Shown here: one piece after another, positions 40,928-49,443 of the stretch
Numbering within the stretch: position 1 is the stretch's first letter
How the letters are laid out: each line of letters opens with the position of its first letter
Assembly: GCA_964383565.1 (NCBI GenBank)
Contig: CAYLIK010000001.1
Location: forward strand, 1 to 64,000
Reading direction: 5' to 3'
DNA: 64,000 bases
Origin: CANJQJ01 sp964383565
GTDB lineage: Bacteria; Pseudomonadota; Alphaproteobacteria; Sphingomonadales; Sphingomonadaceae
Notes under the pieces: model-generated
What the model saw: the letters and a program-made list of their open reading frames with translations, nothing else
Database searches by the model: none
What the model was told of the DNA's origin: nothing
Position numbers and translations under genes: made by a program

Positions 40928-42025
40928 GTGAATTTCGACCTTGATGAAGACGAAGAAATGCTGAAGGCGCTCGTGGAGCGCTTCGTCGAGGATCATTATG
41001 ACCCCGAAAAGCGTCGCGATTATCTCGCCGAACCAGATGGTTATTCGCGCAAAAACTGGTCGCTGATGGGCGAACTCGGGCTGACCGCCCTGCCGTTCGC
41101 GCCCGAACATGGCGGGCTGGGAATTGGCTCCACCGGCCTCGCGGTCGTGTTCGAGGCATTGGGCCGGGGGCTGGTCGTCGAACCGCTGGTGGAATCAACG
41201 ATATTGGCCGGCGGCCTGTTCGGGACGCTGGCATCCGATGTGCTCAAAGCCGAGTGGATGGATGCGCTAGTCTCAGGCGAAAAGCGCCTGGCGCTCGCAC
41301 ATCGCGAGGCAGCCGGGCGCGATAACTGGCGCTGGGTCGAGACTGTTGCGCAGAACGGGCAGCTTACGGGCGAGAAATCGCTGGTCGTCGCCGGCAGCGG
41401 CGTCGATGGCTATCTGGTGTCCGCGCGGACATCCGGGAAACCGGGCGATGCCGAGGGAATCGAGCTTTTCCTTGTCCTCGCTTCCGCAGCGGGCATCTCG
41501 ACTAACCCGTGGCGACTGATCGACGGAACGGTGGGCGCTACGCTGACGCTCAACGCCGTCGAAGCGACGCCTCTTGGCGGAAGCCTTGCCGACATTGAAA
41601 CAGCCCGCACCCGCGCCACGCTCGCACAGTCGGCCGAAGCGCTCGGTATCATGGAGCGGCTGTTCGCCGACACGCTGGACTATCTCAAGACGCGCAAGCA
41701 ATTCGGCGCGCCGCTCGGCACCTTCCAGGCGCTGCAGCATCGCATGGCAGCGCAATATAGCGCCATCGAACAGGCCCGCGCGTTGCTGACTCTCGCAATG
41801 ATGACTGATCCAGGCGATGCCGAATGGCCTAAAGTGGTGGACGGCGCACGCGCCTTCATCGCCGATGCATCCGTCACGCTGGGCCATGAGATGATCCAGA
41901 TGCATGGCGGCATGGGTGTGACCGATGAACTGATCATCGGTCACGGTCACAAGCGGCTGATGATGCTTTCGCGTTGGCCCGAATCGCCAGCCGCGTCGCT
42001 GGATCGCTACGCGGGCGTTTCCTAG
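40928..42025 (+). CDS. Acyl-CoA dehydrogenase family protein (short form)
   Basis: A 365-residue acyl-CoA dehydrogenase-fold protein. The N-terminus VNFDLDEDEEMLKALVERF and the C-terminal MIQMHGGMGVTDE motif are typical, but the FAD-loop signature of full enzymes (TEPxxGSD) is not evident. It resembles the smaller subunit of heterotetrameric acyl-CoA dehydrogenases such as those used on steroid side chains. Start is GTG 40928, which fits the family N-terminus; GTG 40916 is an alternative and neither has a good ribosome site. Its 3' end overlaps the convergent ThuA gene by four bases. Confidence 0.85.
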   Translation: MNFDLDEDEEMLKALVERFVEDHYDPEKRRDYLAEPDGYSRKNWSLMGELGLTALPFAPEHGGLGIGSTGLAVVFEALGRGLVVEPLVESTILAGGLFGTLASDVLKAEWMDALVSGEKRLALAHREAAGRDNWRWVETVAQNGQLTGEKSLVVAGSGVDGYLVSARTSGKPGDAEGIELFLVLASAAGISTNPWRLIDGTVGATLTLNAVEATPLGGSLADIETARTRATLAQSAEALGIMERLFADTLDYLKTRKQFGAPLGTFQALQHRMAAQYSAIEQARALLTLAMMTDPGDAEWPKVVDGARAFIADASVTLGHEMIQMHGGMGVTDELIIGHGHKRLMMLSRWPESPAASLDRYAGVS

Positions 42026-42783
42026 CCTTCCCGCTTGAGCCAGCCGATCCCCCGCCGAAGCAGCGTATAGAACACCGGCAGGTCCCAGGCGCAGCGGTCC
42101 ACGGTTGGCCACCAGTCCAGCATCGGCTGAAGGTCATAATGCCCCCGGCAATGCCCGAGCGTCAGGTATAGCACCGCGCCTTCGCCATGCTGCTTGATGT
42201 AGAACACTGGATGCGTCCCCGGCGCGTCCTCGGCCTCGACGAAGCCGGTGCCGGGCTCTGTGCATTCGGTCTCAAGCAGCACATGGAGGTCGCCATGCGT
42301 TTCCATATGATAGAGTTCGTCGGTTGAATCGAAAGGCTCGACACCTTCCACCAGCGGATGCCCCGGATCAGCCACCGTCACGCGATAGGGTGCGATCGGC
42401 GGATGGGACAAGAACTGCGAGCCGACCAGATCCATGAACAAGGGCGCCCAGCGCGGTGCGTCCCACAGTCCGTTTTCGAGCAGGCGCAGCACCGAGTTGG
42501 TCCCGTGCAACGCATACCAGCGCCCACCCTTTGCCAGCCAGTCCCGCAACGCTTCCTGTGCCGCAAGTGAGGGCGTCACATCACAGGTATAGGTGATGAG
42601 GATATCCGCCGCCTCGATCGCGGCGATATTCTCATAATCCTCGAACACGCGGGTTCTGACGCGCTCATCTTCGGCCAGCAGCTTGAGCAGCTCAAGCCGG
42701 GCGAAATCCATGTCGTGCCAAACGCCGCCGCACACCAATACGCAATTGACGCGCGGCGGATGCTGCTCCTCGCTTTCGCTCAT
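42022..42783 (-). CDS. ThuA-like domain protein
   Basis: A 253-residue ThuA-like protein. VNCVLVCGGVWHDMDFAR opens the Rossmann-like domain, WYALHGTNSVLR is the nucleophile-elbow region and DPGHPLVEGVEPF the family's later motif. It is related to the gene at 23501 but clearly distinct. Its start overlaps the stop of the Rieske oxygenase gene (ATGA), so it is made together with that enzyme. The reaction is unknown; an association with oxygenated intermediates is inferred. Confidence 0.82.
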   Translation of the reverse strand: MSESEEQHPPRVNCVLVCGGVWHDMDFARLELLKLLAEDERVRTRVFEDYENIAAIEAADILITYTCDVTPSLAAQEALRDWLAKGGRWYALHGTNSVLRLLENGLWDAPRWAPLFMDLVGSQFLSHPPIAPYRVTVADPGHPLVEGVEPFDSTDELYHMETHGDLHVLLETECTEPGTGFVEAEDAPGTHPVFYIKQHGEGAVLYLTLGHCRGHYDLQPMLDWWPTVDRCAWDLPVFYTLLRRGIGWLKREG

Positions 42784-44210
42784 GCCTTGCCGGCGCCAAG
42801 CTCACCCGACAGATATTTGTCGAGCGTCTGGTGGAACTGGCGGATGCGGATCTCCTGATAATCGCCGAGATTAACCTCGCCGGTCTTGGAGCAATGCAGG
42901 CCATCCTGCACATAAGGCAGATTATCCATGTCCTGCTCGAACACATCACCGAGGATGCCGATCTCTTTAGCAGCGGTCCAGGGTTCGTCCTTGCCGAGCA
43001 GCCGCATCGGCACGCCATGGGGGATCGGCTGCCCCGGCGGGACGCGGGTGAGAACGCGCACTTCCATCAGGCAGGTGTCGGGCGTAGCGCCCGGCCGCCA
43101 GCGATAGACAATGTTGGGCATGAACCCGCCCCAGGGCGCGAAATTGGGGAAGACGTTGTAAACCAGCCCGTCGAGCAACTCGGCGTCTGTCGCCTGGCTG
43201 TGATCGTGACCGAACATCTTCGTGTAATTCTCGCGCATGGCTTCACCCAGCGCGCGGCGCGCAGTCATGCCTTCCGGCACCTTTACGGCGTAGGGATCGG
43301 CAGCAGCTGCGGGGTCGCCATCATAATTGTCCGCCGAGCGTCCGTTATATTTGATGAACTCCTCGACGATCCACTGCTCGGTCTTTCCTTCCGGATTGAC
43401 GTGCGGCGACATGATTCCGAACGGGACGAGGTTGACGTTCACATTGTCGCCCCACGTCCAGTAGGCCGAATTGCAATCACCCGTGAAGGGCAGCAGCTGC
43501 GGGTGGGTGATGATCGTGTGCCAGGCCTCCATGAAGGCCTCCATCACGACCTTCCAGTTGGCCGGAACCTCCTTGGCCACCCAGATCGCTGTGGTGCATT
43601 CCTCATGCCGCCAGCGCTTGAAATGCTCGGGCAGCGGCGCGAGAAATTCCTCAAGCGTCATCCCGCCGGGATTTTCCTTCAGGAAGATATAACCGCCCCA
43701 GCGGCCGACCTGGGCCTCAGGCAGATGCATCTTGTCGTCGGTAAGGTGAGAAAAATCCCAGCGGCAGGGGATCGAGGCGAAATTGCCATCCTTGTTCCAG
43801 GTGAAGCCGTGGAACGGGCAGATGAAACTGTCGGCATGCCCATCCTCTGTGCGCAGCTTGCGGCCACGATGGAGGCAGACATTATGCATGATCTTGACCG
43901 AGCCGTCGTCCTGCCGCGAGACGAGATAGGACCGACCCGCATTCTCGAACACGATATAGTCGCCGGCCTCGGGCAGATCTTCCTCACGCGCGGCGAATTG
44001 CCATACGTTCGGCCACATCTTCTCGCGCTCGAGCTTGGCGAATTCCTCGCTGGTGTATCGGCTGGCCGCGATCGGCTCGGACCCACGATATTCATAGCTT
44101 TCATGGTTCAGGAAATCGGGCACTGGACGCGAATCCAGATCCATGAGCCCTTCCCAGCTGATGCCCGGGGAACGGTTGCGACCAGACGCCTTCGGATCGA
44201 TATCTGCCAC
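42780..44210 (-). CDS. Rieske oxygenase alpha subunit (paralogue of 16151)
   Basis: A 476-residue Rieske oxygenase alpha subunit. Cluster ligands are C112/H114 (CLHRGRKL) and C131/H134 (CPFHGF). The catalytic iron site starts at H231 and H236 in EAWHTIITHPQ, where a Trp replaces the Tyr found in most relatives. The C-terminus is intact and shows what the gene at 16151 loses after its TGA. The GTG at 44210 has GGAG 7 bases upstream and aligns with the start of the 16151 protein. It is divergent from an SDR operon and coupled to a ThuA-like gene. Confidence 0.93.
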   Translation of the reverse strand: MADIDPKASGRNRSPGISWEGLMDLDSRPVPDFLNHESYEYRGSEPIAASRYTSEEFAKLEREKMWPNVWQFAAREEDLPEAGDYIVFENAGRSYLVSRQDDGSVKIMHNVCLHRGRKLRTEDGHADSFICPFHGFTWNKDGNFASIPCRWDFSHLTDDKMHLPEAQVGRWGGYIFLKENPGGMTLEEFLAPLPEHFKRWRHEECTTAIWVAKEVPANWKVVMEAFMEAWHTIITHPQLLPFTGDCNSAYWTWGDNVNVNLVPFGIMSPHVNPEGKTEQWIVEEFIKYNGRSADNYDGDPAAAADPYAVKVPEGMTARRALGEAMRENYTKMFGHDHSQATDAELLDGLVYNVFPNFAPWGGFMPNIVYRWRPGATPDTCLMEVRVLTRVPPGQPIPHGVPMRLLGKDEPWTAAKEIGILGDVFEQDMDNLPYVQDGLHCSKTGEVNLGDYQEIRIRQFHQTLDKYLSGELGAGKA

Positions 44211-44352
44211 GTACACTCTCCAACGATTCTACACTATCATGGCGCAGCTTGGCCTTTGCGCGCGCCCGCGTCACCTTGTCGAAAGCACAGGTTCTTTTCC
44301 GCGCGAAATCGGCCAATCGTCGGCCGCTATCTATACTCTAGGAGAGAACTGC

Positions 44353-45135
44353 ATGGCAAAAAGGCTTGAGGGTAAGGTCGCCCTCGTCACGGGCGGAACC
44401 TCCGGGATCGGCGCGGCAACGGTCAAAAGACTCGTCTCCGAAGGCGCGCAGGTCCACTTCACCGGTTCGAAGGACGCCGCCGCAGCAGCGCTCACAGCCG
44501 AAACCGGCGCGTCTTTCCACAAGCATAGGGTGCAGGACGCAGATGCGTGGCCAGCCCTCATCCAGACGATACTGGATGCCCACGGGCGGCTGGACATTGC
44601 CTTCGCCAATGCCGGCACGGAATCCGGCGACAGCAGTATCGAGGAGGTCTCGATCGAGGGCTGGGATAATGTCGTCGCGGTGAATCAGACCGGGGTGATG
44701 CTGACCGTTCAGCACGCGATCCGCGCCATGGCGAAGAATCCCGATGGACCGGTTGGATCGATCATCGTCAACAGTTCCATGAATGCCACACGCCCGCTTG
44801 GCAATTACGTTGCATATTCAGTGACAAAGGCAGCCGTGGTGACTCTGGCAAAGTCCTCCGCTGTGTATTGTGGGCAAAAGGGGTATCGCATCCGCGTCAA
44901 CGCGATCCTGCCTGGCGTGGTTGAGACCGACTTGATCCGGAATATCATGAACAGTCAGCCCGATCCCGCGGCAGCGCGAGCGATGTATGAGGGCATGGCT
45001 CCGCTAAAGCGCATGGCGCAGCTTAACGAGGTTACCGGACTGGTCGCCTATCTCGCGTCCGACGAGGCCGCGTTCATCTCAGGCGGCGAATATGCGATCG
45101 ACGGTGCTTCGACGGCAGGGATGATGGGCGTATGA
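44353..45135 (+). CDS. Short-chain dehydrogenase/reductase (SDR)
   Basis: A 260-residue classical SDR: TGGTSGIG at 13-20, NAG near 86-88, Ser141/142, Tyr155 and Lys159 (YSVTK). The ATG at 44353 follows AGGAGAG; the long upstream open frame is antisense to the Rieske gene and not credible. It is first in a three-SDR rightward operon, and its stop overlaps the next start (ATGA). Sequential alcohol/ketone redox steps are inferred. Confidence 0.9.
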   Translation: MAKRLEGKVALVTGGTSGIGAATVKRLVSEGAQVHFTGSKDAAAAALTAETGASFHKHRVQDADAWPALIQTILDAHGRLDIAFANAGTESGDSSIEEVSIEGWDNVVAVNQTGVMLTVQHAIRAMAKNPDGPVGSIIVNSSMNATRPLGNYVAYSVTKAAVVTLAKSSAVYCGQKGYRIRVNAILPGVVETDLIRNIMNSQPDPAAARAMYEGMAPLKRMAQLNEVTGLVAYLASDEAAFISGGEYAIDGASTAGMMGV

Positions 45136-45944
45136 GCGGAGCCAAACGGCTTGAGGGCCGGGTCGCGCTCGTCACCGGCGGCCTGCGCGGGATCGGTCTT
45201 GCCATCGTCGAACGCTATGTCGCCGAAGGCGCTAAGGTCGTCATTACCGATCTCGACACACCTGACAGCGCGCAAGCCAGCGAGACGCTGGCGAAGCTGG
45301 GTGATGCGGCAAGCTATTACCGCTCCAACGTGACGGAGGAAGCGGAGTGGGAGAAGCTGCGCGATCAGGTCAGGGAGCGTCACGGCAAGCTGCACGTCCT
45401 TGTCAACAATGCCGGCACTGATTTGACCGGCCCGGTCGAAACGCTGACGATGGAAGGCTGGCGGCGGATCATGGCGATCAATGTCGACGGCGTGTTCCTC
45501 GGCACCAAGCATTTCGTGCCACTGATGGCGGAAACCGGCAAGGATCTGCGCGGCGGCGCGAGCATCATTAACATCAGCTCGATCATGGGCATCGTCGGCT
45601 ACAGTGAAGTCTCGGCCTATAACGCCAGCAAGGGCGCGGTGCGCATGTTCACCAAGGGCATCGCGGTCGAGTTCGCATCGAAGAAGACGCCGATCCGGGC
45701 CAATTCCATCCATCCCGGCTTCGTGATGACGCCACTCATGGAAGCTGGCTTCAAGCGCTGGGTCGAAAAGGGTTTTGCCGAAAAGACCGAGGATCTGGTC
45801 GAGACGATGGCGGCGACGACACCGGTCGGTCGGCTCGGCGACCCGTCCGAAATTGCGGGCGCGGCCTATTTCCTGGCGAGCGACGACAGCAGTTATGTGA
45901 CGGGCGCGGAGATCGTCGTCGATGGCGGATGGACCGCACAATGA
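45132..45944 (+). CDS. Short-chain dehydrogenase/reductase (SDR)
   Basis: A 270-residue classical SDR with TGGLRGIG at 15-22, NNAG at 92-95, Ser149/150, Tyr163 and Lys167 (YNASK). The acidic ITDLD after the second beta strand (38-42) favours NAD over NADP. It is translationally coupled on both sides by overlapping stop-start codons. It resembles hydroxysteroid- and cyclic-alcohol-type dehydrogenases, but the substrate cannot be assigned. Confidence 0.9.
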   Translation: MSGAKRLEGRVALVTGGLRGIGLAIVERYVAEGAKVVITDLDTPDSAQASETLAKLGDAASYYRSNVTEEAEWEKLRDQVRERHGKLHVLVNNAGTDLTGPVETLTMEGWRRIMAINVDGVFLGTKHFVPLMAETGKDLRGGASIINISSIMGIVGYSEVSAYNASKGAVRMFTKGIAVEFASKKTPIRANSIHPGFVMTPLMEAGFKRWVEKGFAEKTEDLVETMAATTPVGRLGDPSEIAGAAYFLASDDSSYVTGAEIVVDGGWTAQ

Positions 45945-46720
45945 CAATCGCCCTTCCCAATGTGATCGCCCTCGTCACGGGCGCCGCCGGCGGCATCGGC
46001 CGCGAACTGTGCAAGGCATTGAAGGCGGCGGGCGCCACCGTCGTCGCAACCGATCTTGCTGCGGCGGCAGACGACGTTTCAGCGGATCATTATCTGCAGC
46101 ATGACGTCACCGATGCCGCAGCATGGAAACGCGTATCCGATTTCATATCAGAGACTTATGGCCGACTGGACGCGCTGGTGAACAACGCCGGTTATTCGAT
46201 CGTCGTGAAGTTCGAGGATTCCCCGCTCAGCGAATTCCATCGCGTGCAGCAGGTGAATGTCGATTCGATCGTGATCGGCGTGCAGACCATGCTGCCGCTG
46301 CTCAAGGAAGGCGGCAAGGCGCGCAAGAGCGGTGCCGCGATCGTCAACTTCTCCTCGGTCGGCGGGATGCGTGGCGCGGCGTTCAACGCCGCCTACTGCA
46401 CCAGCAAGGCGGCGGTGCTGATGCTCTCCAAATGCCTTGGCGCTGAATTCGCCGCGCTTGGCTACAATATCCGCGTCAACAGCGTACACCCCGGCGGCAT
46501 CGACACGGCGATGCTCAATTCGATCATCGACCGCTATGTCGCGCTTGGGGCCGTGCCCAACCGCGAGGCTGCGGTGGACGGCATCCGCATCAACCACCCG
46601 ATCGGCCGCATGGGCCGCCCCGAAGAACTGGGCGGCGGCGTGGTCTATCTCTGCTCGGAATCCGCCAGCTTCGTGACGTGCAGCGAACTGGTCATCGACG
46701 GCGGCTTCACGGCGATTTGA
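45941..46720 (+). CDS. Short-chain dehydrogenase/reductase (SDR)
   Basis: A 259-residue classical SDR with TGAAGGIG at 13-20, NNAG at 81-84, Ser138/139, Tyr152 and Lys156 (YCTSK). An Asp in VATDLA after the second strand suggests NAD use. I chose the ATG at 45941, which overlaps the preceding stop, over the in-frame ATG at 45929. It is third in the SDR operon and is followed by a hairpin shared with the convergent cytochrome gene. Confidence 0.9.
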   Translation: MTIALPNVIALVTGAAGGIGRELCKALKAAGATVVATDLAAAADDVSADHYLQHDVTDAAAWKRVSDFISETYGRLDALVNNAGYSIVVKFEDSPLSEFHRVQQVNVDSIVIGVQTMLPLLKEGGKARKSGAAIVNFSSVGGMRGAAFNAAYCTSKAAVLMLSKCLGAEFAALGYNIRVNSVHPGGIDTAMLNSIIDRYVALGAVPNREAAVDGIRINHPIGRMGRPEELGGGVVYLCSESASFVTCSELVIDGGFTAI

Positions 46721-46726
46721 CACCTA

Positions 46727-46753
46727 AGCCCCCTCCTCTTCAGGGGAGGGGCT
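46727..46753. terminator. Hairpin between convergent SDR and cytochrome operons
   Basis: AGCCCC at 46727-46732 pairs with GGGGCT at 46748-46753, and the inner TCC with GGA, leaving one C bulged. It lies between two convergent operons and lacks a clear T-run. It resembles the hairpins at 19786 and 57165. A bidirectional transcription-ending or transcript-stabilising role is inferred. Confidence 0.55.
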
Positions 46754-46764
46754 CAGTAGAAGCG

Positions 46765-47154
46765 TCAATTCTTCGCCGCACCAGCCGCAATCCAGTCCCG
46801 AAACAGTTTAATCTTGTCAGCGGGAAGGGGCGCCCCCGCAAAGGGCATCCGCGCACCCTTGCCGCCCGCCTTGATCTGCGTGCCCTCAAGCTTGGCGATC
46901 AGATAGCTCTTATCGGGCTGGCCCGGCGTGACGCGGATCAGCGCCGGGGCTTCGGTCGATTTGACATTGACGAGGCTGGCATAGGCCTTGGCGGGTGGCA
47001 GAGCGAGATTGCCCTGCTCCTGCCCGGTCAGATGGCAGATGGCGCACTGCGTCCTGAGGATCGGCATCAGATCCTTGCTGAAGCTCGGCCCCGCCGCCTG
47101 CGCCGCCGAGGTTAAGCCAAGCAACATAATACCGAACAGGACTGCCGTTTTCAC
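46765..47154 (-). CDS. Small c-type cytochrome
   Basis: A 129-residue exported cytochrome. The signal peptide is VKTAVLFGIMLLGLTSAAQA, cleaved near residue 21. One haem site, CAICH, is at 37-41, and Met103 in RMPFAGAPL is the likely sixth ligand. Its GTG start overlaps the stop of the flavoprotein gene upstream (GTGA), so it is probably the electron acceptor of that Tat-exported dehydrogenase. It is last in the nine-gene operon. A longer open frame upstream is antisense-like and not credible. Confidence 0.88.
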   Translation of the reverse strand: MKTAVLFGIMLLGLTSAAQAAGPSFSKDLMPILRTQCAICHLTGQEQGNLALPPAKAYASLVNVKSTEAPALIRVTPGQPDKSYLIAKLEGTQIKAGGKGARMPFAGAPLPADKIKLFRDWIAAGAAKN

Positions 47155-48893
47155 GCAACGCCATCCTTCGCCGCGTTGGCTCCGGCCATGAAGCCGAAGG
47201 TCAGCGCCGGCCCGATCGTGCCGCCAGCACCCAGATAGGCGGTGTGGGTTGGCGCCGCGATACAGTTGCCTGCGCCGTAAAGGCCGGGGATCGGCTTGTC
47301 GCCGCGGCCAAGCACCTGCGCACGTTCGTTGATCGCCGGGCCACCGCTGGTATCCAGCGCGCCGGGCGCGAGGATGAAGGCGTAATATGGCCCCTTCGCC
47401 GCGAACGGATGCATGGTGATGTTGGGGTTGGGATTGACTGACTGCTTGGTCCCCTCCCGCCGCGCCGAGAAGAGCAGATGCCACTCGCGATCGTATAGAT
47501 GCTGGCCGCGATCATATTCGGGATCCTTGCCCGCCTTGGCATAGCCATTGAAGCGCGTGATCGACGCCTTCGCGTTGGCCGCGAACTCGGGCGCAAGCGC
47601 AACGCCACCCGTGCGAGCCTTAACCGTCTCCAACCGCGCGGTGATGCCGGCAAACACCTCGTCCCAGGTCTTGCCCTCGATCAGATGGGGCTGCTCGCCC
47701 TTGTTGGCCGGGAAGGTGAAAGCGCCGCCGAACGCATCGATCGAACGATCGTCGAACAGCATGAACATCAAATGGTTGGGATATTCCTCGCGCGATGGAT
47801 CATAAGGGAAGTGCGCCATCGTCCGGTCGTTGTAATCGCGCTTCTCGTTGACGCAGCGATTGCCATATTTGTTGACGACAATCATCGAATCCCCTGGCAA
47901 CACGAACGCGCCGAGACCGATCGCGCGGTTCTGAAGCGCTTCTTCAAGCAGCACCTGCGTGCGCCATGCCGTGCCGAGCGGACCCATGGTGGCACCGACT
48001 TCCTGCGCCATCTCGATGAAGTCGCCAGTCGATCCCGGCATCGCGCAGGCGCCGTAAAGCGCGATCTGATGCTTCTGGACGAGATCGACATTATGCGCGT
48101 AACCGCCGCTGCCGAACACCACGCCCCGGGCGGCACGAATCCGGATCGGCTTTTCCTCCTTGGTCGCCTCGACGCCGATCACGCGGCCATTTTCCATCAG
48201 GATGCGGGTGACCTGGGTGTCGGTGAACACCGGCACGTTCTTTTTCTGAAGATAGTCGGCAAGCTGCGCCGCGAGGCTGCCGCCACCCTGCGACGAGCCT
48301 GCGCCTGCCGCTGGCTCCAGCGTCCGGCGGGTCGGCGTCTTGTTCTCGGGAAGATGATCGGCATAGTCCGGCGCATCCCTGTCCAGGTTGAACAGCCGGA
48401 ACTCCTTGAACCTGGTCGCGCCCAGTTCCTGCAGCCGATCGATCGTCTTCGATCCATTGTCGTAAAAGGCTTCGAGGATGCGGTAATTGCGCTCGGTCAG
48501 GCCCAGCGTCGGGCTCTGCGGATCATATTGAAGCGGATAGCCGTAACGGGCCATGTAGCGCAAAGCATCGTCCTTGCGGTCATTGATCCCGGCCTGCCGA
48601 AGAAGGAAGTGGTTGGGAATCCAGGTGACCCCGCCGGACTTGCCGGTGGTGCCGCCGAGTATCGGCATCTTCTCGACCACCATCACCTTCGCCCCGGCGT
48701 CAAGCGCCGCGACGGCAGCGGAACAGGCGGCGGCGCCGCTGCCTACGCACAGCACATCGGTCTCATAATCCCACTTCGGAGCGGCCGCTCCGGCCGCCTT
48801 GGTTTTCGCCGCCATGACGGGCACCGCAACCGCAGCCGCCATCACCCCCGCCCCAGCCAATATGGCCCGGCGTCCGATCTTCCGTTCTGTCAT
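47151..48893 (-). CDS. Tat-exported FAD-dependent dehydrogenase (ketosteroid-dehydrogenase/fumarate-reductase flavoprotein family)
   Basis: A 580-residue flavoprotein. It has a twin-arginine signal (RR at residues 8-9, hydrophobic run to about 29), the FAD motif GSGAAACSAA at 51-60, and a C-terminal HTAYLGAGGTIGPALTFG segment. That segment resembles the active-site strand of 3-ketosteroid-delta1-dehydrogenases. It would desaturate or reduce a cyclic ketone-like substrate in the periplasm. The ATG at 48893 has GAGAGG six bases upstream. The cytochrome c gene overlapping its 3' end supports electron transfer to the respiratory chain. Substrate unproven. Confidence 0.85.
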   Translation of the reverse strand: MTERKIGRRAILAGAGVMAAAVAVPVMAAKTKAAGAAAPKWDYETDVLCVGSGAAACSAAVAALDAGAKVMVVEKMPILGGTTGKSGGVTWIPNHFLLRQAGINDRKDDALRYMARYGYPLQYDPQSPTLGLTERNYRILEAFYDNGSKTIDRLQELGATRFKEFRLFNLDRDAPDYADHLPENKTPTRRTLEPAAGAGSSQGGGSLAAQLADYLQKKNVPVFTDTQVTRILMENGRVIGVEATKEEKPIRIRAARGVVFGSGGYAHNVDLVQKHQIALYGACAMPGSTGDFIEMAQEVGATMGPLGTAWRTQVLLEEALQNRAIGLGAFVLPGDSMIVVNKYGNRCVNEKRDYNDRTMAHFPYDPSREEYPNHLMFMLFDDRSIDAFGGAFTFPANKGEQPHLIEGKTWDEVFAGITARLETVKARTGGVALAPEFAANAKASITRFNGYAKAGKDPEYDRGQHLYDREWHLLFSARREGTKQSVNPNPNITMHPFAAKGPYYAFILAPGALDTSGGPAINERAQVLGRGDKPIPGLYGAGNCIAAPTHTAYLGAGGTIGPALTFGFMAGANAAKDGVA

Positions 48894-48903
48894 GGTCATC
48901 CTC

Positions 48904-49443
48904 TCAGGCAGGAAATCCGAGGCGAATGGGATCTGTCTTTCCGTCCCAATTTTCCGCCCCGGCAGCAACGCGATTGAAAAACTCCGTCTGGAAATCATTA
49001 TGTTCGATCAGCTCGACCATGCAGCCAATGTCCGCGCTCGTATCGAAATAGGAGAAGCGCATCGTACCGAAGAGCCCGTCGATCGCCGCGACATAGCCCT
49101 GCTCCGCATACCAGGCGAAGGCCGCGTCATAGTCGCCGGTGTAGAGTCCGAGATGGTGGAACCCGCTCTGCCCTTCGGCGATCAGGTCACGATAGGCCGA
49201 GGGCCGGTCACAATGCTGCTGGATCAGCTCGATCTGGACGCCGCCCGCCTGCGCCATCGCGACCGAGAAATCGAGCCCCTCGCCCTTTTTGCCACGATAA
49301 TTAAACTCGGCCAACTCGATATGCGGGACGAGGAAGAAGGGACCGATACCGGTCGTCTTCACCCATTTCATGCAAGCCGCCTCGACGTCCTCAACAACAT
49401 GCGCGACCTGCATCACGCTGCGCTCCGGGCGCGGTGCGGCCAT
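48904..49443 (-). CDS. VOC superfamily protein
   Basis: A 179-residue VOC protein with two modules, VMQVAHVVEDVEAACM near the N-terminus and FHHLGLYTGDYDAAF in the middle. It is paralogous to the protein at 30586, sharing IE-L-I/V-QQ and PSAYRDL/PSAFHDL patterns. Its ATG overlaps the stop of the Rieske gene upstream by one base. An isomerase, epimerase or lyase role on a pathway intermediate is possible. Confidence 0.8.
   Translation of the reverse strand: MAAPRPERSVMQVAHVVEDVEAACMKWVKTTGIGPFFLVPHIELAEFNYRGKKGEGLDFSVAMAQAGGVQIELIQQHCDRPSAYRDLIAEGQSGFHHLGLYTGDYDAAFAWYAEQGYVAAIDGLFGTMRFSYFDTSADIGCMVELIEHNDFQTEFFNRVAAGAENWDGKTDPIRLGFPA

Noticed and set aside
47155..47484. A 239-residue form of the cytochrome gene starting at 47484
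   Set aside because: The added part overlaps the flavoprotein gene in another frame. The GTG at 47154 is followed by a proper signal peptide and overlaps the upstream stop.
47499..48977. A 492-codon open frame antisense to the Tat flavoprotein gene, with similar long frames opposite the Rieske genes at 42831, 49623, 53671, 55129 and 60690
   Set aside because: All mirror well-supported genes, lack ribosome sites and family motifs, and are rich in Arg, His and Ala as antisense frames usually are.
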